Positions 11,264 through 21,514 of a stretch of 64,000 nt of DNA are shown one piece after another (position 1 is the stretch's first letter; each line of letters opens with the position of its first letter). The stretch is from NCBI GenBank assembly GCA_038087015.1, contig JASBNA010000095.1, positions 53,380 to 117,379 of the forward strand. Direction: 5' to 3'. The stretch is from Cerrena zonata (lineage: Eukaryota > Basidiomycota > Agaricomycetes > Polyporales > Cerrenaceae). Below the pieces are notes generated by a model that made no database searches, was not told where the DNA came from, and was given only the letters and a program-made list of their open reading frames with translations. Made by a program: the position numbers and the translations under genes.

Positions 11264-11974
11264 TTATTCAGAAGCTTCTTTAGAACCATTTCCAACAGCA
11301 CTTGTCAGACTATCTTGAGCGCTTTTAGTGAGTTCAGCAGAACTCTCTTTACTTTTTTCAACTTGTTCCTCTAACATTTCGTTTTCTTTTTCAACAACCT
11401 CTTCGTTTAAAGTTTCAGTATCAGGCTTGATTCTCAACTTGATAGGAATGTTATCAAACTTAGGGTGAGTGAAGTCACACTCAAACCCTTTAGGACAAAA
11501 CCCGGTCAAATAAAGCGGACAGAGAATCTTTCGTATATGTCTGTTTGGGCACTTTGGACCATCTGGACAAAATCCCTTTTCGTAATTGAAACATTCAGGA
11601 ATCTTCAGTTGAGGATCAACATGCAAATACAAACACTCGGGTGTTTGAGTACAGTATCCATTCTTTGAATAGAATAAACATTCTGGCATCTTTCTTAAAT
11701 TATATTCATGTAAAAATTCACAGTGATCATTCTTCTTACAAAGTCCTCTCAACCAATGTTTACACACAATCTTATTCGAGTACATGGCCGAAACATGCTT
11801 ATTTGGACAGTCATTGCCATTTGGACAGGAATTCAATGGATTCAATGGATTGTAGAACTGACAAACTGGACGATCAGGATCTAATCCAAAATTATATTCT
11901 TTCCTTAGGAATGGCTCAAACTTGAACCGTTTGTTTCTCGTGTCTGGATGTATAATGGGATTATGCTGTAGCAT
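11264..11974 (-). CDS. YTH1: mRNA 3'-end processing factor Yth1 (CPSF30)
   Basis: 236 residues with five consecutive CCCH zinc fingers between about residues 35 and 175 (for example [19 protein letters not shown] and [19 protein letters not shown]). This is the Yth1/CPSF30 pattern; in the cleavage and polyadenylation factor these fingers bind the AAUAAA-like signal. The C-terminal 55 residues are acidic and low in complexity. The start ATG at 11974 gives [12 protein letters not shown]. Confidence 0.94.
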   Translation of the reverse strand: MLQHNPIIHPDTRNKRFKFEPFLRKEYNFGLDPDRPVCQFYNPLNPLNSCPNGNDCPNKHVSAMYSNKIVCKHWLRGLCKKNDHCEFLHEYNLRKMPECLFYSKNGYCTQTPECLYLHVDPQLKIPECFNYEKGFCPDGPKCPNRHIRKILCPLYLTGFCPKGFECDFTHPKFDNIPIKLRIKPDTETLNEEVVEKENEMLEEQVEKSKESSAELTKSAQDSLTSAVGNGSKEASE

Positions 11975-12433
11975 TATGACCTGGTATGCTTATGGATGAA
12001 AAGTATTCTAATACACTTTAATGAAGGAAAAGCTGATTATCTCTAATGATTAATCATCAGCTCCAGTTGTTTTTTGTTCTTTTAGCTATTTTTTTTTCTC
12101 TCTTGTTAATAGTGTGGGGACCCTATGCAGGATTTTTCAGCCATCAGATGATTTTATTTGGTGATAAAGGTATAAATATCAGACGGAAGCCTGAAGAAAG
12201 ACCAATTAGAAGGGAAAAGTCATTAATAATCTGCGGAGAGACATACCTGGTATAAGTGTGAAGATTTATACCTGAACAGAGTTATTGTTATAGTCATCAT
12301 TCCACGTAATTCAAGGGTTTTCAAGCTTGTTTTAGTTGTTGTTATATTTTTGTTGGTGCTTAATTTTTGCAGAACATCCATAGTGATTAGAAGCTTTTTG
12401 AGAAACAGCTCTGCCTCTGCGGTAGGTTCAGTA
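11975..12433. other. Divergent intergenic region YTH1-OSM1 with an open hydrophobic frame lacking ATG
   Basis: The plus frame of the fumarate reductase stays open from 12230 and encodes a hydrophobic and basic stretch (about 12281-12430) upstream of the first ATG. No AUG occurs in that frame. See findings for the non-AUG start, intron or frameshift options. Confidence 0.45.
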
Positions 12434-13945
12434 ATGACAGGTAGTAATAGAATGGGTGGTGCTTTAGTTGAACCTGATTTAGAAGGGGTCATTGTCATTG
12501 GCAGTGGACTAGCAGGTCTTACTACTACATTACAATTACTACAGAAAGGGATTAAAGTTACTTTGTTGGAAAAAACCGACAAGTTTGGTGGTAACTCTGC
12601 TAAGGCATCATCTGGTATTAACGGAGCTGAGACGAAGTTCCAGAGTGAAGAAAATAAAGATTCAATTGAAGCATTTCAGCAGGATACGATTAAGTCAGGA
12701 AAGGGGCTTTCAAAGCCTGATTTAGTTAAGACATTGACCAAGAACTCAGCAGCTGCTATCGAATGGCTTAGTGGAGACTATCTTGGAATCGACTTATCCA
12801 AAGTTACAAAGCTAGGTGGTCATTCACATGCAAGAACCCATAGAGGTGGTGGTAAACTACCCCCAGGTTTTGCAATCATATCAGAATTGACTAAAAAGTT
12901 GGAAAGTTACTCTAATGAAGCTGAAAATTTGAAAATCAAGAAACAAGCTAGTTTAAAAAAATTGCTTTTCGAAAACAATCAAGTAAATGGGGTAGAGTAC
13001 ATTTTGGATGACCAAATCCACCAAATCAAGGCTAAAGCAGTTGTGTTGGCCACCGGGGGGTTTTCTGCTAGTTTCGATGGAGAAAAAAGCTTATTAAAGA
13101 AGTACCGTCCTGACTTATTAAATCTACCACTGACGAACGGAGTTCAGACCACTGGTGACGGCCAAAGAATCGCTGAGAGAGATGTGGGTGCAAAATTGAT
13201 TCACATGGACCATATTCAGATTCACCCAACCGGATTCGTTCAGTTAAAGCCAAACGACGAACTTTCATCCGCTGCCAATAAGTGGAAGTTCTTATGCGGT
13301 GAGTTGATTCGTGGTATTGGTGGTATTTTGATCTCTCCCCAAACTGGTGGTCGGTTTGTGAATGAGTTGAGTACAAGAGATATCGTGACTGATGCCATAG
13401 ATAAGAACTGTCACATTTCACAAAAAAATCTCTATGGTATTGAAGAAGATAAAAAGATATGTTTGATAGTGGTAGGCGAAAAGGACTACTTGAAAGCTAA
13501 GAATCATATTGATTTTTATATGTTTCAAAATTTAATGTTTAAAGGAACAATCAAAGATTTAGCAAAGAGAGTTAAAGACTTGAACCCATATACGGAAGTA
13601 AAAGAAGACGATTTGAAAAATACTTTGATTAGTTATAACAAAATCATTAAATCCCAAGGAGATCGCTACGGAAGATTGGATTTTGGTAATGAGTTCAATT
13701 TGGAACAGGAATTATACTATGGTTTAGTAACTCCTTCGATTCATTTTTCAATGGGTGGGATTGAGATCAACCAATACGGGCAGGCTCAGAATAAGGAAGG
13801 TCAAGTAATACCCAACTTATATGCTGTTGGCGAAGTCAGTGGAGGAGTACATGGTGGGAATAGGTTAGGTGGAAGCTCATTATTAGAATGTGTTGTCTTT
13901 GGTACAGTTGTTGGTAAACATATATCTACAAAATACAAACTTTAG
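12434..13945 (+). CDS. OSM1: Soluble fumarate reductase (Osm1/Frd1 type)
   Basis: 503 residues from the first in-frame ATG at 12434. FAD flavoprotein of the fumarate reductase/succinate dehydrogenase family that reoxidises FADH2 by reducing fumarate. Seen: the dinucleotide-binding motif VIVIGSGLAGLTTTLQLL near the N terminus, GGNSAKASSGINGAET, the active-site segment HSHARTHRGGGKLPPGF, and the C-terminal GGVHGGNRLGGSSLLECV. An open, hydrophobic stretch continues upstream of this ATG and resembles the N-terminal targeting segment of Saccharomyces Osm1, where alternative starts set ER versus mitochondrial location. The true N terminus is therefore uncertain. Confidence 0.9.
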   Translation: MTGSNRMGGALVEPDLEGVIVIGSGLAGLTTTLQLLQKGIKVTLLEKTDKFGGNSAKASSGINGAETKFQSEENKDSIEAFQQDTIKSGKGLSKPDLVKTLTKNSAAAIEWLSGDYLGIDLSKVTKLGGHSHARTHRGGGKLPPGFAIISELTKKLESYSNEAENLKIKKQASLKKLLFENNQVNGVEYILDDQIHQIKAKAVVLATGGFSASFDGEKSLLKKYRPDLLNLPLTNGVQTTGDGQRIAERDVGAKLIHMDHIQIHPTGFVQLKPNDELSSAANKWKFLCGELIRGIGGILISPQTGGRFVNELSTRDIVTDAIDKNCHISQKNLYGIEEDKKICLIVVGEKDYLKAKNHIDFYMFQNLMFKGTIKDLAKRVKDLNPYTEVKEDDLKNTLISYNKIIKSQGDRYGRLDFGNEFNLEQELYYGLVTPSIHFSMGGIEINQYGQAQNKEGQVIPNLYAVGEVSGGVHGGNRLGGSSLLECVVFGTVVGKHISTKYKL

Positions 13946-13982
13946 TTAATTTGGTGTATATGCATTAATAAATAAAGTCACT

Positions 13983-15425
13983 TTATGACATTGTAGTTTG
14001 ATCAGAAGCAGATTCAAGTTTTGCTAAGCGATTCAAGTTTTTTTCACTTAATCCATGACTTGATTTTCTTCTATCTTTACGATCCTTTTTATCTTTATTC
14101 AATAATCTCTCTCTATTTAATGAGTCACGTTGATAGCTTTCAGTAACAAAAGCCATCATTGCATTTCGTCTTCTAACACCTTCATGGATCCAAAATTCAC
14201 TTCTATATAGTTCCCAGCCTTCTCTAACATCGGTATTGAAAACACGAGCATTCAAAACGAGTTTGACGTCAGTTACCCCAATTCTTGGTTGGCATTGCAG
14301 TTGGCAAGAAACGAGAAAGACTTCAACTTTTGAATCTTTATTACCCTTGATAGATGGATAAACCTTGTGTAGACTATCAAGACACATAGTAGCCAATAAT
14401 AATACAAATTCACGAATTAAATCAATTATACTATCAGTCCAAGGAGTTTTAATTTTGACGAGTCTAACATTTAATTGACGTAAACCTTTATTAGTTGATG
14501 ATAAGAACTTTCTAGGTAGAACAATTGTCTTTTGGTATTCACCAGATAAATGATATAACATAAGGGTAACGATTAAAGAAAGCAAAAAGATCTGTAGGAT
14601 TACTCTAATTGGACCACCATTTGAAGATGAATTGATATCGTTATTGAAATATAAGTGATGAGAAATTGAAGCAATTAAGGAACATAAAATTGATAAGAAA
14701 GTTAAATATTTTCTTCTTAAAGCTCTTTGTTGAATAACTTGTTCTCTTAAACTTTCCTCTAGAATTAACAAATTACGGAAAATTTTCCCAGTGGCAGGAG
14801 TCAGGGTATAACCACTACTTGTTTGATATTCAGGATTCAAATTATATGAAGATGAATTTGAAAGAGGATGTCGTATGGATGATTTTTCACTTGCATGATC
14901 CGAATTTTTGGATTTTCTTCTTATACGTTTTTTAGATTTAGGTGTTGGAGTTGTTTCTAGACTATCTCTCCTTGAGTCAGATACTGAAGATGAACGAAGA
15001 TGAGAGCTGGGAGAAGTCTTTTTCTTTTTCAATCGGTCTTTCGATTTCGAAATTGTGGAATCTGTTTCTGATGCACTAGAACTATTATTATGGTAGTGAT
15101 AATTATGGGGTAATGAAAGCGAGTTCAGAGATCCCACGTCAGAATCAGAGTAAATCACAAAATCATCCTGATTGGTAGAGTTATTAGAACTATATGGAGT
15201 TAAATTCATCATTGATTCCATGGACGACGTCGAAGATCTTGCGTCACCACTAGACCTGGAAGAATAGTTAAAATCTTTATCATGAGCGATGATGGGGGAC
15301 GAAGGGGTGGTACTTAAATCCCCATCATTTATAGGGGACTCAACACTCTTAATAGAAGATGATGTTGGCGTTGTCTGGCCAGTACCGGCATGGGGATGTT
15401 TTTCTTCACTTTCCTCTTGAGACAT
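13983..15425 (-). CDS. SPO7: Nem1-Spo7 phosphatase regulatory subunit Spo7
   Basis: 480 residues. Spo7 with Nem1 forms the ER/nuclear-envelope phosphatase that activates the lipin Pah1. The conserved core (about 210-430) starts at TGKIFRNLLILEESLREQ, has two membrane segments (ILCSLIASISHHLYF and VILQIFLLSLIVTLMLYHL), then GEYQKTIVLPRKFLSSTNKG and the conserved end REGWELYRSEFWIHEGVRRR. The N-terminal 200 residues are Ser-rich and disordered, making the protein nearly twice as long as Saccharomyces Spo7. ATG at 15425. Convergent with OSM1. Confidence 0.93.
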   Translation of the reverse strand: MSQEESEEKHPHAGTGQTTPTSSSIKSVESPINDGDLSTTPSSPIIAHDKDFNYSSRSSGDARSSTSSMESMMNLTPYSSNNSTNQDDFVIYSDSDVGSLNSLSLPHNYHYHNNSSSASETDSTISKSKDRLKKKKTSPSSHLRSSSVSDSRRDSLETTPTPKSKKRIRRKSKNSDHASEKSSIRHPLSNSSSYNLNPEYQTSSGYTLTPATGKIFRNLLILEESLREQVIQQRALRRKYLTFLSILCSLIASISHHLYFNNDINSSSNGGPIRVILQIFLLSLIVTLMLYHLSGEYQKTIVLPRKFLSSTNKGLRQLNVRLVKIKTPWTDSIIDLIREFVLLLATMCLDSLHKVYPSIKGNKDSKVEVFLVSCQLQCQPRIGVTDVKLVLNARVFNTDVREGWELYRSEFWIHEGVRRRNAMMAFVTESYQRDSLNRERLLNKDKKDRKDRRKSSHGLSEKNLNRLAKLESASDQTTMS

Positions 15426-15950
15426 TAGACGGTATTCGTGGTTAAAAAGTACTATATCAGCATAAAAAAGTGGAAGGATAAGTAGTTAAACACCAGGATC
15501 AATAAGTTCCAACAAGAAACTCAAGTAATGAAATGGAAAAATCAATATCAATCAACAAAGTATGTTGAAGAAAACAATAAAATGGAATTTCACAATAGGT
15601 CACAAGAACAGGAGAAAATTAGACTGGATGAGCCATACGATTTCAAACAAGCAGACAATAGATTGAGTGTGAAAGACGGGGGGACAGCGTACTAATGGGT
15701 CTACACCTGATACTGCGATGTCAACCAAGTGGGATATCCTGACAAATGAATGACTGTGAAAGAGTAATAAGTCTTCTGTTTCATAAATTGTATTGATAAT
15801 GTCCTTTTCTATTTTTTTTTTTTTTTTGTATGGTTCGATTTCAAAATGAAAGACCCAGACACCACGAATAATGATAAATTTCATTATACGAGAGAGACAT
15901 AAATCAAAATAACACGTCTATAAAGAGTGCAATTTGACAGAGAACCAGAG
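15426..15950. other. Divergent promoter region SPO7-GWT1
   Basis: A poly(T) tract lies near 15812-15828. Nothing else is recognisable; a 94-codon open frame on the minus strand overlapping this tract looks accidental. Confidence 0.5.
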
Positions 15951-17471
15951 ATGTTTGGATTCGGAAGGAAGCAAGAGCAGCAGCAAGATCCCGTGGTGGC
16001 GGCAGCAGCCAATCTTGCGGCGTCTTTGAAGCAGCAGAAGGAACAGTTTGTATCGGATTTGACTGGGGGTCCAATTGATGAGATCTACTATATTACTACA
16101 GTCTCATTAACGGCATATTTCACGTATAGTTTGATGTATAAGTATTATAGACAATCCACTGCCATTCCAATTGATTTCAGTTTGCAGGTAGTTGGTCTTT
16201 TGTTATCGATTAGTTTATATGCTGAGAATGTGACTTCATTACATTTCTTAGTTGGGATTCCTGGGATTATAATTTATCTTTTAGCTAGATTACTGAATCA
16301 GCATAAATCATCAAAGAAGAAGAATGCTAATGTTGACCTTTTATCTAAAAAATCATTTATCACTGCTTATAGATCTCATATGATTATCATTACCAATATT
16401 GCAATTTTAGCAGTTGATTATAAAATTTTCCCAAGAAGATTTGCTAAAGTTGAGACATGGGGGACATCACTTATGGATATGGGAGTCGGGTCATTTGTAT
16501 TTTCAATGGGACTTGCTAATAGTCGATCAGTGATTAAGCAACGATTCAAATCATCGGATAAATCAAGTTATAAATTCAAAGTTAGTCAACATTTGAAATT
16601 GATCTACCATAATACTGTTAAAGCATTACCGGTTCTTGGATTGGGGTTGATTAGATTAGTCAGTGTTAAGACTTTGGAATATCAAGAACATGCCACTGAA
16701 TACGGTATCCATTGGAATTTCTTCATCACATTAGGGTTATTACCGATATTCCTTGGGATTCTTGATCCTTTATTAAACTTATTACCAAGATTTTTAATTG
16801 CAGCCATCATTGGAATTGCTTATGAAGCTTTATTGAATTATGGTGGGTTGGTTCAATATATTTTAAAATCTAATAATCGATATGATAATATCATCAGTAT
16901 GAACAAAGAAGGGATTTGCTCATTTGCAGGATATTTGAGTATATTTATATTTGGGCAATCATTTGGATCCTTTGTATTAACTGGGTATAAGACTCCATTC
17001 AATTTGATTAAAATGACCCTGGTGAAACAAACTAATCAATATAAAGCCAATAAGAAAAGAACAACTCTAGAAAAATGGTTTAGTGTATCAACTACTCAAG
17101 GATTAGCTATCATGACATGTTCTAGTCACCTTATATTCTGGTATATTCTGCAAAATTCAAGTGTCTCACGTAGACTTGCAAATTTACCATATATCTTTTG
17201 GGTTATTTCATATAATTCAACATTATTATTGGGGTATAACTTAATTGAAAAATATATTGGTGAAAGTGAGTCGAGGGTTCTTAATGCAATCAATAATAAT
17301 GGGTTAGCTATTTTCCTTTTAGGTAATCTAGGGACTGGATTGATTAATTTGACCACCAATACTTTGGAAGCCAATGAGATTACTGCATTCTTGGTCCTTT
17401 TAGTCTATGCAGCCACTTTCACCACTATAGCATTAGTTTTAGATCATTATAAAATTTATATCAAATTATAG
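15951..17471 (+). CDS. GWT1: GPI inositol acyltransferase Gwt1 (PIG-W)
   Basis: 506 residues from the ATG at 15951 (MFGFGRKQEQQQ). A multi-pass ER protein that acylates inositol of GlcN-PI during GPI-anchor synthesis and is the target of gepinacin/manogepix-type drugs. Seen: the N-terminal LKQQKEQFVSDLTGG, the family signature FPRRFAKVETWGTSLMDMG, GSFVFSMGLANSR, EYGIHWNFFITLGLLPI, MNKEGICSFAGYLSIFIFGQ and a C terminus ending KIYIKL. About a dozen hydrophobic segments. The Gln/Ala-rich first 25 residues are extra relative to Candida albicans Gwt1. The stop is 22 bases from the stop of the convergent secreted-protein gene. Confidence 0.95.
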   Translation: MFGFGRKQEQQQDPVVAAAANLAASLKQQKEQFVSDLTGGPIDEIYYITTVSLTAYFTYSLMYKYYRQSTAIPIDFSLQVVGLLLSISLYAENVTSLHFLVGIPGIIIYLLARLLNQHKSSKKKNANVDLLSKKSFITAYRSHMIIITNIAILAVDYKIFPRRFAKVETWGTSLMDMGVGSFVFSMGLANSRSVIKQRFKSSDKSSYKFKVSQHLKLIYHNTVKALPVLGLGLIRLVSVKTLEYQEHATEYGIHWNFFITLGLLPIFLGILDPLLNLLPRFLIAAIIGIAYEALLNYGGLVQYILKSNNRYDNIISMNKEGICSFAGYLSIFIFGQSFGSFVLTGYKTPFNLIKMTLVKQTNQYKANKKRTTLEKWFSVSTTQGLAIMTCSSHLIFWYILQNSSVSRRLANLPYIFWVISYNSTLLLGYNLIEKYIGESESRVLNAINNNGLAIFLLGNLGTGLINLTTNTLEANEITAFLVLLVYAATFTTIALVLDHYKIYIKL

Positions 17472-17493
17472 AGCAAATATATATATTAATACA

Positions 17494-18219
17494 TTAAATT
17501 TTAATTTCTTGATTACCTGCAATTACATCAGCACATTTTAAGTTGGACGGATTTGTATCAGTCATACAATAGTGGTTTGGTTTTTGGCTAATGATCATTT
17601 TAAAAGTATCTACCTCCTCTTTGTGCTTGCCATCAATAACCATACCTTCGCTTTTATCGTAAATGGCTCTTCTTCTTGTACTTTTCGGAACGTCGACGTA
17701 AAATGGTTTAATCATTAATTGAGAGTACTCTCCTTTAGAAACACTACAGGAATAAGAGCCAGAATAGGAGAAGGAATTACCAACTTCAACCCCCAAATTA
17801 GCACCAAGTAGAATATTCGAATAATTATAAGAAGTTGAAGCCTCAAGCGAATTAGTAAACGTTACTGTAGCCTCATAAGAGTTTTCAATAGATCCTCCAT
17901 CCCCATACCCACTATCGATACATGCAGACACCGGAATATAAAAGGGAGCAGACTTGACTGAACGTTCTTGCGCCTCAAACTCAACAGTGTACCAATCGTT
18001 ATCCTTATAGTCATAATACATATTCAATTTTTCATTTTTGAAGTAAAATTTATTATTATGATTCTTCAATAAATTCCCCCGGTCTTTTCTCTGCATCTGG
18101 CCGATTGAATTCATCACGTACAACGTTGACGAATCGTCGGGGTCATTATTATGAACAAGAACATCCGAATCAATTCCAAACACCCAAGCTGCAAAAAACA
18201 ACAATACCAACACCTTCAT
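17494..18219 (-). CDS. Small secreted protein of unknown function
   Basis: 241 residues starting with a clear signal peptide (MKVLVLLFFAAWVFG). The mature part is rich in Ser, Tyr, Asn and Asp. A middle segment of alternating small and aromatic residues (LLGANLGVEVGNSFSYSGSY) suggests beta strands. Cys occur in SACID, YSCSV, HYCMT and LKCAD, which could form two disulfides. One NYS glycosylation site and a TRRR stretch (possible Kex2-type site) are visible. There is no GPI-type tail. I recall similar fungal secreted proteins but cannot name a function. Confidence 0.72.
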   Translation of the reverse strand: MKVLVLLFFAAWVFGIDSDVLVHNNDPDDSSTLYVMNSIGQMQRKDRGNLLKNHNNKFYFKNEKLNMYYDYKDNDWYTVEFEAQERSVKSAPFYIPVSACIDSGYGDGGSIENSYEATVTFTNSLEASTSYNYSNILLGANLGVEVGNSFSYSGSYSCSVSKGEYSQLMIKPFYVDVPKSTRRRAIYDKSEGMVIDGKHKEEVDTFKMIISQKPNHYCMTDTNPSNLKCADVIAGNQEIKI

Positions 18220-18947
18220 CGTTAATTACTTACAAATATTCGGCAACTTTCGCATAACCTCTTCCTTTATACTAGAACCTACTGCAAAAGCATACTGAAT
18301 ATCTACATCCACTTGCACAACCAACAGCCTTTGGTGCAACAGCAGTACCAGCCTCTGTAGACGAGAATACTGCAAAATGAAAATGTACGGAGCTCACGTC
18401 ACGAGCCACTGCAAGAAAACCAGCTAAACGGACCGACCAGAGGTTCAGCTGGCTTGCGAGCCGGACACCAAGCTGTTCTCTACCCACACTCATGGCTTAT
18501 GACTACTGGATGATGGCTACTGGCTTAAATGGCTTAAATGGCTATACGATTGAACGAAAAAAAGCGCAAGACACCGAAAGCGAGGAAATGCTAACAAAAC
18601 AAAAAAAAAAGCTTTCAAAAAAAAAAAACCAGAACAGAAACAGGAGGAAAAAATGAGAGGGACAAATTCATATTCAAAAATATATAATCATTAGATTGCC
18701 ATTTTCTTTACAAAGTATCATTTGGGAGTTGTTATTTACAAGGGAAGACCCATCAATTGGATACTGGTATTGGTAGGAATTTGAAATAGTTCAGGCGAGC
18801 CATTTTAGTGATTAATAGGTTGAGTCGACTAATTGAGTTGACTTATTGAGTTTAATTATTGAGTTTAATTATTGAGTTTAATTATTGACTTGTTGGGTTT
18901 AATATTTAAGATATTGACTTTATTCGAGATTAGGTAAGTTTATAAAT
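18220..18947. other. Divergent intergenic region before OSH4
   Basis: Contains a GC-richer block (about 18290-18490), poly(A) tracts near 18601-18630 and the 13-bp repeats listed separately. A 73-codon minus frame in the GC-rich block is not convincing. Confidence 0.5.
18845..18883. repeat. Three exact 13-bp tandem repeats upstream of OSH4
   Basis: ATTGAGTTTAATT is repeated three times without change, flanked by diverged copies (for example near 18829 and 18884). It lies 65-103 bases before the OSH4 start codon, so probably within the core promoter or leader. Confidence 0.85.
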
Positions 18948-20222
18948 ATGTCAAACGTAGCACAATCTAGTTCATGGACATCATTTCTCAAGTCCATTGC
19001 TTCATTCAATGGAGATTTATCATCATTGACTGCACCACCATTCATTTTATCACCAACTTCATTAAGTGAATACTCTAAATACTGGGCAGAGCATCCAGAT
19101 TTATTGATGGAACCAAACTTTTTGGCCAATTCCGAGAATGCCGAAAAGTATGAGATTGAAGCTATGTCATTGAAAAGAACCATTGCAGTTGCAAGATGGT
19201 TTATTTCGACCTTGAGATCACAATATTGCTCTCGTAATGAAAATATGGGATCGGAGAAAAAACCGCTCAATCCATTTTTGGGAGAAGTTTTCGTTGGTAA
19301 ATGGCAAGATTTATCAAAAGATGGTAAGATTGGAACCACTAATTTATTAAGTGAACAAGTTAGTCATCATCCCCCAGTTACTGCTTACAGTATTTATAAT
19401 GAGAAAAACAATACTTTATTACAAGGATATAATGGAATTAGATCATCATTTTCCACAACTTCAATCAATGTTAAACAATACGGACACGCTCTTTTAAATT
19501 ATCAAAACTTGAATGAAGATTATTTGGTGACTTTGCCACCATTACACATTGAAGGTTTAATTACTGCTTCTCCATTTGTTGAATTAGAAGGAACCTCTTA
19601 TATCCAAGCTTCCAGTGGTTACATTGTTGTTTTTGAATTTTCGGGAAGAGGTTATTTTTCCGGTAAAAAAAATACTTTCAAGGCCCGTATATATAGGGAC
19701 ATTTTATCTTCTTCAAATAAAGAAAACGCCTTGGTTACTATAAGTGGTCAATGGTCGGGTAAATCTTATATTGCAAAAGGTTCCACTACTCCTTCAAGCA
19801 AATCAGATGAATTATTTTATGATGCTCAATACAAAAAACCAGAAGAGTTGATTGTCAAACCAATTGATGAACAACACGAATTAGAATCAAGAAAAGCCTG
19901 GTCAAAAGTGGCCGAAGCAATTAAAAAATCCGATTATGATTTAATCCATGTCGAAAAACTGAAATTAGAAAATGAACAACGTGACTTAAGGAAAAAGGAA
20001 CAAGAATCAAATGTCAAATGGGAAACCAGATGGTTTGACTCAATCGATTACTCCGACTCCTCTTACCGTGATGCCTTCACCAACTTGATCAATTTATCTA
20101 ATTTATCAATAAAAAACTGTCCTTCCGGTAGTGTCAAAGGTGGCAAATACGATAGCGGTGATGCCAAACACTGGAGATTCAATCCTTCCAAATGGCAAAA
20201 CGAATCCGAAATTAAACTTTGA
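18948..20222 (+). CDS. OSH4: Oxysterol-binding protein homolog, Kes1/Osh4 type
   Basis: 424 residues, a short ORP consisting only of the lipid-binding domain. The ORP fingerprint EQVSHHPPVTAY is at residues 137-148 (His140-His141 coordinate the PI4P phosphate). The N-terminal amphipathic lid is SSWTSFLKSIASFNGD; NPFLGEVFVGKW is also typical. Osh4 exchanges sterol for PI4P between the ER and trans-Golgi and counters Golgi secretion. ATG at 18948 (MSNVAQSSSW). Confidence 0.93.
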   Translation: MSNVAQSSSWTSFLKSIASFNGDLSSLTAPPFILSPTSLSEYSKYWAEHPDLLMEPNFLANSENAEKYEIEAMSLKRTIAVARWFISTLRSQYCSRNENMGSEKKPLNPFLGEVFVGKWQDLSKDGKIGTTNLLSEQVSHHPPVTAYSIYNEKNNTLLQGYNGIRSSFSTTSINVKQYGHALLNYQNLNEDYLVTLPPLHIEGLITASPFVELEGTSYIQASSGYIVVFEFSGRGYFSGKKNTFKARIYRDILSSSNKENALVTISGQWSGKSYIAKGSTTPSSKSDELFYDAQYKKPEELIVKPIDEQHELESRKAWSKVAEAIKKSDYDLIHVEKLKLENEQRDLRKKEQESNVKWETRWFDSIDYSDSSYRDAFTNLINLSNLSIKNCPSGSVKGGKYDSGDAKHWRFNPSKWQNESEIKL

Positions 20223-20348
20223 TTGTATACTTAAATATATGATAGATTGAAATCTGCTTGTAGGTGCAAAATCGGTTGCATTTAAAAAATACACTAAAAA
20301 TAAAAAGAAAGAAAAATATAATTCAAAAATAAAGATCCGTACCGCTGA

Positions 20349-20393
20349 TTAGGGCTTTTCAGAGGTATGTCACGTGTGGTGACCTAGGGCTGG
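20349..20393 (+). promoter_or_regulatory. Tbf1-Cbf1-Tbf1-like cluster upstream of RPL33
   Basis: TTAGGGCTT (20349-20357), TCACGTG (20370-20376) and CTAGGGCTGG (20384-20393) lie about 220-265 bases before the start. In Candida albicans, ribosomal protein promoters are bound by Tbf1 and Cbf1; the motifs here fit that pairing. The binding itself is inferred. Confidence 0.55.
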
Positions 20394-20613
20394 TTATATA
20401 CACTCCCCATACATTGCCTGCATATAGGCGTTTTTTTTGGGAAGGGAAAAAACTCCTACGCACACAAAAACCGCTCGCACTAACAAAAAATTCTAACAAA
20501 AAAATTTGAGATTTTCTCACTCGAAAGAACGAAAAAAAAATTTATACTATTTTATATACTTCAGTACTTGTATTATAGTCTTAATATTAGAACCATCACC
20601 ATAATATAATAAA

Positions 20614-21193
20614 ATGACTGAATCTCACAGATGTATGTTTGAGTGGAATGAGTGGAGGGAGTACAGTAATGCAAGATGTCGATGCAGAAGGCCATGAGTC
20701 AAGTAGTGAAGATTGGAAAATGAAGGAAGGGCCCATCGAAGGTGAAAAATCGAAGAAGACTTGATGGATGGAAAATATGAAGTGAAATATTGAAAAGGAA
20801 TAATCCAAGATACACATGGACGACAACTATATTATTGTTACTCCCCCTCATGCAAATTAATGAAATAAATACTAACTTTTAATTATAGTATACGTTAAGG
20901 GTAGACACTTATCTTACCAACGTTCTAAGAACGTTAACAACCCAAACGTTTCTTTGATTCAAATTGAAGGTGTTAACAATACTCAAGATGCTAAATTCTA
21001 CTTAGGTAAACGTATTGCTTACGTTTACAGAGCTTCTAAAGAAATCAGAGGTTCTAAAATCAGAGTTATTTGGGGTAAAGTTACCAGATCTCACGGTTCT
21101 AACGGTGTTGTTAGAGCTAACTTTAGAAAAAACTTACCAGCTAAAACTTTCGGTGCTTCCGTTAGAATTATGTTGTATCCATCTAACATTTAA
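20614..21193 (+). CDS. RPL33: 60S ribosomal protein eL33 (L35Ae), one intron
   Basis: Exon 1 is 20614-20632 (ATG, encoding MTESHR plus one base). The intron is 20633-20888 (GTATGT donor, TACTAAC branch at 20870-20876, TAG acceptor). Exon 2 is 20889-21193. The spliced protein has 107 residues, reads [20 protein letters not shown] and ends RIMLYPSNI, as in eL33 of other yeasts. The intron position (after codon 6) fits the short first exons common in yeast ribosomal protein genes. Codon use is strongly biased (TTA for Leu, AGA/CGT for Arg), fitting high expression. Confidence 0.97.
20633..20888 (+). other. Spliceosomal intron of RPL33 (256 nt)
   Basis: Canonical GTATGT donor, TACTAAC branch site 12 bases before the acceptor AG. 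A minus-strand open frame inside it is accidental. I saw no clear snoRNA boxes. Confidence 0.95.
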
Positions 21194-21514
21194 ATTAATT
21201 TATCATCTTATCAATAATTGATTTATCTTACTTACCTTTCACCTTATTGTATGTTAAATAATACGAATTATATATTATAATAAAAACTCTTATAATTTTT
21301 GAAGCTTCTATGGCCAGGTTCCGGTTATTTGTAGAATTGGTAGCTTGGTGTACGAGTCTGTACCTTTTGAATGGTTTGTACAGGACAATTTTGTTCGTTG
21401 GCTTTTTTTTTTTTTGTTTTTTTTTGTTTTTTAATCAAATTTGAAGACTTACTTCATTGAATCGTCCTTTAGTTCCCGTTTTGCATTAGTATCTTGTTTA
21501 GCATTGTATATAAT
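21194..21514. other. Intergenic region RPL33-RUD3
   Basis: T-rich tracts at about 21404-21431 before RUD3. No gene or clear motif. Confidence 0.5.

Noticed and set aside
15600..15884. 94-codon minus frame upstream of GWT1
   Set aside because: Part of it is the poly(T) tract read as polylysine, and it overlaps the divergent promoter.
18272..18493. 73-codon minus frame upstream of OSH4
   Set aside because: Cys/Ser-rich accidental frame in a GC-richer block; no homology pattern.
20596..20826. 76-codon minus frame in the RPL33 intron
   Set aside because: Lies within a well-defined intron and exon 1 of a ribosomal protein gene; no coding features.
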